From Kitasatospora sp. NBC_00458 (GTDB lineage: Bacteria > Actinomycetota > Actinomycetes > Streptomycetales > Streptomycetaceae), in the NCBI RefSeq assembly GCF_036013975.1, contig NZ_CP107904.1, positions 6,977,001 through 7,041,000 on the forward strand: DNA of 64,000 bases, read 5' to 3'. Made by a program: the position numbers and the translations under genes. The notes beneath the pieces were generated by a model that saw nothing but the letters and a program-made list of their open reading frames with translations, did no database searches and had not been told where the DNA came from. Shown here piece by piece: positions 60,101 to 64,000 of this stretch; position 1 is the stretch's first letter; each line of letters starts with the position of its first letter.

Positions 60101-61438
60101 TCAACGGGCCCCGGGAGGGGTGGAGTTCGGCGGCCGGTCGAGGGACAGGCCGCCGAACCCGCCGGTGCCGGCGAGCTGTTCGCGCCACCAGTCGGCCATC
60201 CCGGCCTCGTCGATGGCCGTCCAGTCCGGTGCGCCGGTGACCTGCGCCCGGCCGAGCCGGCGGCCGAGGTCGACCAGCGCCCGCCCCACGGCGCCGCGTT
60301 CGCGGTCGTACCCGGGCAGCAGGTCGTCCCAGCCGTCGGCCGTGCGCCAGGCGGCCTCGAAGGCGCAGGCGTCCTGGAGTGCCTTGGCCGCGCCGCTGGT
60401 GTTGTGCGGGCGGACCAGGGTGGCGGCGTCCCCGGCGAGCAGCAGCCGGCCGGCGGTGCGGCGCGGGGTCGCGAGGTCGTGGATCGGCTGGAGGAGGATC
60501 CGCCCGACCGGGGTCAGGTTGACGACTTCGGCCCAGTAGGGCGGGAGGTGGCGGTCGGCGAGCTCGGCCAGTTCGTCGAGGCGGGCGGGGTCGAGCGAGC
60601 CGGCCGGGATGCCGTCGGGGTCGGCGGAGGTGTCGTCGACGGGGCGCAGCCAGGCGGGTGCGGATGCGTAGAAGACCCAGTTGACCAGGGTGGTGCCGGG
60701 GGTCAGGCCGGGGATGCGGTAGAGCACGACCTGGCCGCCGGGGTAGCAGGCGGTGATCACCTCGTGCGCGGGCCAGCGGGCGCCGCCGCCGGGCAGCCGG
60801 TCGAGCAGGCGGGCGTCGAAGCTGCCGCGCCAGCAGACGTACCCGGCGTACTCGGGCCGGGCGTCCGGGCAGACGGCGGCGCGGACCACCGAGCGGTGGC
60901 CGTCGGCGCCGACCACCAGGTCGTACGGCTCCCGTCCGTCGGCGGTCTCCACCCAGGCCTGCCGGTCGTCCCGGCCGCCGCCGCTGCCGACATCGTCGCT
61001 GCCGTTGCCGTTGCCCCGGTCACCGTCCGCCGTCCCGCCGCCGCCGACCGCCGTGACGGTCGTGCCCGCGCGGAACTCGACGCCGTCCGGGGCGCGTTCG
61101 CGCAGGCCCTGCCAGAGCACGCCCCAGTGGAACGAGTTCATCGTCATCGGCTGGACCCAGAGCACCCGGCCGCGCGGGCCGTGGGCGCCGCCGGGGTCGG
61201 CGGCGACCCAGTGGCGTTCGGTGAGCGGGTGGTGGCGGATGCCGTCGTCGAGGTGGCCCGCTCGGACGAGTTCGGCGTAGCGGTCCAGGACCACGCAGAG
61301 GCCCACGCCGCGGTCCTCCAGTCGGCCGGGGCTGCGTTCCAGGACGGTGACCCGCTCCGCCCCGCCCCGGGCGGCGGCCCTGGCGAACGCGCACCCCGCG
61401 ATGCTGCCGCCGACCACGGCGACCGATCCACCCCGCAC
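60101..61438 (-). CDS. FAD-dependent monooxygenase (dihydroxypyridine-hydroxylase-like)
   Basis: A 445-residue flavoprotein of the PHBH class. VAVVGGSIAGCAFARAAA is the FAD-binding fold, PYDLVVGADGHRSVVR the GD motif region, and GRLLLAGDAATLVRPHNTSG the second FAD motif. NWVFYASAP and the length match 2,6-dihydroxypyridine 3-hydroxylase relatives. It would hydroxylate an aromatic or heteroaromatic ring with NAD(P)H and oxygen. A Gly/Asp/Asn-rich insert sits near residue 140. The GTG start follows AGAGG. It diverges from the FMN/Fe-S oxidoreductase gene. Confidence 0.9.
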   Translation of the reverse strand: MRGGSVAVVGGSIAGCAFARAAARGGAERVTVLERSPGRLEDRGVGLCVVLDRYAELVRAGHLDDGIRHHPLTERHWVAADPGGAHGPRGRVLWVQPMTMNSFHWGVLWQGLRERAPDGVEFRAGTTVTAVGGGGTADGDRGNGNGSDDVGSGGGRDDRQAWVETADGREPYDLVVGADGHRSVVRAAVCPDARPEYAGYVCWRGSFDARLLDRLPGGGARWPAHEVITACYPGGQVVLYRIPGLTPGTTLVNWVFYASAPAWLRPVDDTSADPDGIPAGSLDPARLDELAELADRHLPPYWAEVVNLTPVGRILLQPIHDLATPRRTAGRLLLAGDAATLVRPHNTSGAAKALQDACAFEAAWRTADGWDDLLPGYDRERGAVGRALVDLGRRLGRAQVTGAPDWTAIDEAGMADWWREQLAGTGGFGGLSLDRPPNSTPPGAR

Positions 61439-61628
61439 GGCCGTGCCCCCTCTCCGGGGCCGCGGTCGGCCCCGTCCGTTGTCCGATGACCATACGCCGC
61501 GAACTGACGATCCGTCAGCAAAGCACCGGGGGAGTTCGCGACGGGCGGGGCCGGAGGGGATGGAGGGGTGAAGGGGGCCGATGGGGCCGCCGGGGCCGGC
61601 GGCGGGGGCGGGGCATCGCCGCCTCTCT

Positions 61629-61669
61629 TATGCAACCAGTTGCATACGGGTCCGCTCCTACCCTACCGT
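61629..61669 (+). promoter_or_regulatory. Operator-promoter of the FMN/Fe-S oxidoreductase gene
   Basis: TATGCAACCAGTTGCATA (61629-61646) is a perfect 8-bp inverted repeat. Its right arm contains the -35 TTGCAT (61640-61645), which is 18 nt from the -10 TACCGT (61664-61669). A repressor bound here would block RNA polymerase. The PadR regulator encoded just downstream is the obvious candidate. Confidence 0.68.
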
Positions 61670-61716
61670 GTGGTAACAACGAGCCGCCGCCTCGACGAAG
61701 CCCCCCGGAGACCCCG

Positions 61717-63765
61717 ATGACCGCCACCCCGCAGCCGCCCCACCCCCACTACCCGCACCTGCTGCGCCCGCTCGACCTCGGCTTCACCACCCTCCCCAAC
61801 CGCGTCATCATGGGCTCCATGCACGTCGGCCTGGAGGAGGCCCCCGACGGGCCGGAACGGCTGGCCGCCTTCTACGCCGAACGCGCCCGCGGCGGCGTCG
61901 GCCTCATCGTCACCGGCGGCATCGCCCCCAACGAGGCCGGCCGCCCCTGGGGCGGCGGCGCCATGCTCACCACCGAGGAGGAGGCCGACCGGCACCGCGT
62001 CGTCACCGACGCCGTGCACGCCGCCGGGGGCCGGATCGCGCTCCAGATCCTGCACTTCGGCCGCTACGCCTACCACCCCGACCTGGTCGCCCCCAGCGCC
62101 GTCCAGGCCCCGATCAGCCCGTACCCGCCGCGCGCCCTCACCGCCGACGAGGTCGAGCGGACCATCGAGGACTTCGCCCGCTGCGCCGCCCTCGCCCGCC
62201 GCGCGGGCTACGACGGCGTCGAGGTCATGGGCTCCGAGGGCTACCTGATCAACGAGTTCATCGCCGCGGCCACCAACCACCGCGAGGACGAGTGGGGCGG
62301 CCCGTACGAGAACCGGATGCGCTTCCCGGTCGAGATCGTCCGCCGGGTCCGCGAGCGGGTCGGACCCGACTTCATCCTGATCTACCGCCTCTCCATGCTC
62401 GACCTCGTCCCCGGCGGATCCACCCTCCCCGAGGTCGTGCGGCTCGCCCGGGCCGTCGAGGAGGCCGGCGCCACCATCATCAACACCGGCATCGGCTGGC
62501 ACGAGGCGCGCATCCCCACCATCGCCGCCTCCGTGCCGCGCGGCGCCTTCGCCTGGGTCACCCGGAAGGTGATGGGCTCGGTCGGCATCCCGCTGGTCAC
62601 CTCCAACCGCATCAACACCCCCGAGCTCGCCGAGCGGCTGCTCGCCGACGGGTACGCCGACCTGGTCTCCCTCGCCCGCCCGCTGCTCGCGGACGCCGAC
62701 TTCGTCGCCAAGGCCCGCGACGGCCGCGCCGACGCCGTCAACACCTGCATCGGCTGCAACCAGGCCTGCCTCGACCACACCTTCAGCGGGAAGACCACCT
62801 CCTGCCTGGTCAACCCGCGCGCCTGCCACGAGACCGAACTCGTCCTCGCCCCGACCAGGACGCGCAAGCGCATCGGCGTCGTCGGCGCCGGACCGGCCGG
62901 CCTCGCGTTCGCCGTCTCCGCCGCCGAACGCGGCCACGCCGTCACGCTGTTCGACGCCGCCGACACCATCGGCGGACAGCTGGACGTCGCCCGGCGGATC
63001 CCCGGCAAGGAGGAGTTCGACGAGACCATCCGCTACTACCGCACCCGGCTCGCCGAACTCGGCGTCGAGCAGCGGCTCGGCGCCCTGGTGGAGGCGCCGG
63101 AGCTCGCCGCCGAGGCCTTCGACGAGGTCGTCCTCGCCACCGGCGTCACCCCGCGGATCCCCGCCGACCTCCCGGGCGTCGACCACCCGAGCGTGCTCGG
63201 CTACCTCGACGTGCTGCGCGACGGCGCGCCCGTCGGCGAGCGCGTCGCCGTCGTCGGGGCGGGCGGCATCGGCTTCGACGTCGCCGAGTACCTCACCGAC
63301 CAGGGCGACGAGGCGAGCCTCAACCCGTCCGTCCACCAGCGCAAGTGGGGCATCGACCCGGAGTACCGCGAACGCGGCGGCCTCGCCCGGCCCGAGCGGC
63401 CCGCGCCCCCGCGCCGGGTCCACCTCCTCCAGCGCCGGACCGGCAAGGTCGGCGCCGGTCTCGGCAAGACCACCGGGTGGATCCACCGCGCCGAACTCAA
63501 GCACCGCGGCGTCACCACGGTCGCCGGCGCCCGGTACGACCTCATCGACGACGCCGGACTCCACTTCACCCTCGACGGTGAACCGCAGCTGCTCCCCGTC
63601 GACACCGTCGTCCTCTGCACCGGCCAGGAACCGCGCCGCGACCTCGACGCCGCACTGCGCGCCCTCGGCATCGTCCCGCACCTGATCGGCGGGGCCGACG
63701 AGGCCGCCGAGCTCGACGCCAAGCGGGCGATCAAGCAGGGAACCGAGCTGGCCGCCGCGCTCTGA
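61717..63765 (+). CDS. FadH-like FMN/FAD/4Fe-4S oxidoreductase
   Basis: A 682-residue enzyme. Residues 1-340 form an old-yellow-enzyme TIM barrel (LDLGFTTLPNRVIMGSMHVG, ALQILHFGRYAY, GYDGVEVMGSEGYLINEF). The cluster ligands CIGCNQACLDHTF and TTSCLVNPRA follow, then an FAD/NAD(P)H domain (IGVVGAGPAGLAFAVSAAER, VAVVGAGGIGFDVAEYL). This is the layout of 2,4-dienoyl-CoA reductase, which reduces polyunsaturated fatty acyl-CoA intermediates. Here the active-site stretch YRLSMLDLVPGGS is also standard. The ATG at 61717 follows GGAG. A palindromic operator upstream and a PadR gene downstream suggest substrate-induced control. Confidence 0.92.
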   Translation: MTATPQPPHPHYPHLLRPLDLGFTTLPNRVIMGSMHVGLEEAPDGPERLAAFYAERARGGVGLIVTGGIAPNEAGRPWGGGAMLTTEEEADRHRVVTDAVHAAGGRIALQILHFGRYAYHPDLVAPSAVQAPISPYPPRALTADEVERTIEDFARCAALARRAGYDGVEVMGSEGYLINEFIAAATNHREDEWGGPYENRMRFPVEIVRRVRERVGPDFILIYRLSMLDLVPGGSTLPEVVRLARAVEEAGATIINTGIGWHEARIPTIAASVPRGAFAWVTRKVMGSVGIPLVTSNRINTPELAERLLADGYADLVSLARPLLADADFVAKARDGRADAVNTCIGCNQACLDHTFSGKTTSCLVNPRACHETELVLAPTRTRKRIGVVGAGPAGLAFAVSAAERGHAVTLFDAADTIGGQLDVARRIPGKEEFDETIRYYRTRLAELGVEQRLGALVEAPELAAEAFDEVVLATGVTPRIPADLPGVDHPSVLGYLDVLRDGAPVGERVAVVGAGGIGFDVAEYLTDQGDEASLNPSVHQRKWGIDPEYRERGGLARPERPAPPRRVHLLQRRTGKVGAGLGKTTGWIHRAELKHRGVTTVAGARYDLIDDAGLHFTLDGEPQLLPVDTVVLCTGQEPRRDLDAALRALGIVPHLIGGADEAAELDAKRAIKQGTELAAAL

Positions 63766-63772
63766 CCCCCGC

Positions 63773-63799
63773 CGCAGGAGGCGTGCGGCGCCTCCTGCG
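63773..63799 (+). terminator. Terminator after the FadH-like gene
   Basis: CGCAGGAGGCG (63773-63783) and CGCCTCCTGCG (63789-63799) form a perfect 11-bp stem with a 5-nt loop. Confidence 0.75.
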
Positions 63800-63827
63800 A
63801 CGTCCCGGGTCGTGCCGGGGCACGGCC

Positions 63828-63839
63828 TAGGATCGACCC
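63828..63839 (+). promoter_or_regulatory. Leaderless -10 element of the PadR gene
   Basis: TAGGAT at 63828-63833 and 6 nt to the ATG at 63840. No ribosome binding site, so the regulator has its own leaderless transcript. Confidence 0.5.
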
Positions 63840-64000
63840 ATGTCGCTGCCGCACGCCATCCTCACCGCCCTGCTGGAGAAGCCGTCCTCGGGGCTGGAGC
63901 TGACCCGGCGGTTCGACAGGTCGATCGGCTTCTTCTGGTCCGCCACCCACCAGCAGATCTACCGTGAGCTCGGCCGGCTGGAGACGTCCGGGCTGATCAG
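63840..64000 (+). CDS. PadR-family regulator, N-terminal part (cut by window edge)
   Basis: Fifty-three residues are visible: MSLPHAILTALLEKPSSGLE, then LTRRFDRSIGFFWSATHQQI and YRELGRLETSGLI. This is the winged-helix N-terminus of PadR proteins, with the typical SGxEL turn and the FW-x5-QIYREL recognition helix. The C-terminal dimerisation domain lies beyond the window. PadR repressors bind short palindromes like the one before the upstream oxidoreductase gene and release them on binding aromatic or lipid ligands. Confidence 0.88.
   Translation, partial: MSLPHAILTALLEKPSSGLELTRRFDRSIGFFWSATHQQIYRELGRLETSGLI

Overview
The window is high-GC actinobacterial DNA that looks like a Streptomyces or Kitasatospora chromosome. 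Third codon positions are almost all G or C. GTG starts, 4-nt ATGA/GTGA gene overlaps and leaderless promoters are common. The gene content also fits: a DasR-type site before a chitinase, secreted ricin-B and collagenase proteins, a TerD protein and many one- and two-component regulators. I found no rRNA, tRNA or CRISPR array. Species cannot be decided from the sequence alone.

Layout. 1-5704 (minus): an alpha/beta hydrolase translationally coupled to a very large P-loop NTPase. The NTPase has a transglutaminase-like N-terminus and a TPR array of near-identical 42-residue repeats, and it resembles predicted STAND-NTPase conflict systems. 5844-11876 (minus): a small-peptide gene cluster. It has an 18-residue peptide gene with its own promoter and a perfect ribosome binding site, followed by a GC-rich hairpin, a ThiF/MccB-like E1 enzyme with an N-terminal leader-binding-like domain, an MFS exporter and a DUF6058 protein. 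A prolyl oligopeptidase lies just upstream of the peptide. The order peptide - hairpin - E1 enzyme - MFS exporter parallels mccA-mccB-mccC of microcin C, but the peptide ends in Gly rather than Asn. This is the best candidate for an undescribed system.

12287-28432: SNase-like protein, MBL-fold hydrolase, DasR-regulated GH18 chitinase, LysR/EamA divergent pair, NarL-type two-component system, alpha/beta hydrolase, free-standing TipAS and GyrI-like ligand-binding proteins, a GT87-GT4 glycosyltransferase pair, a GNAT protein and a class IV aminotransferase. 29263-44427: MacB-type ABC transporter, membrane protein plus TAT-exported multicopper oxidase, DUF2252, XRE regulator, SnoaL-like protein, lipoprotein and a 1342-residue secreted ricin-B protein. 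44969-46450: an intact IS30-family element with 28-bp terminal repeats and a GAT target duplication, inserted in the apical loop of a hairpin.

46489-51850: a glycerolipid-type group of diacylglycerol kinase-like, alkylglycerone-phosphate-synthase-like FAD oxidase, TetR regulator, GlpD-type dehydrogenase and a coupled unknown protein. 51892-64000: small unknown protein, M9 collagenase, atypical SDR with divergent LysR, TerD, Ser/Thr kinase, FAD monooxygenase, and an FMN/FAD/Fe-S oxidoreductase with a palindromic operator, followed by the start of a PadR regulator gene cut by the window edge.
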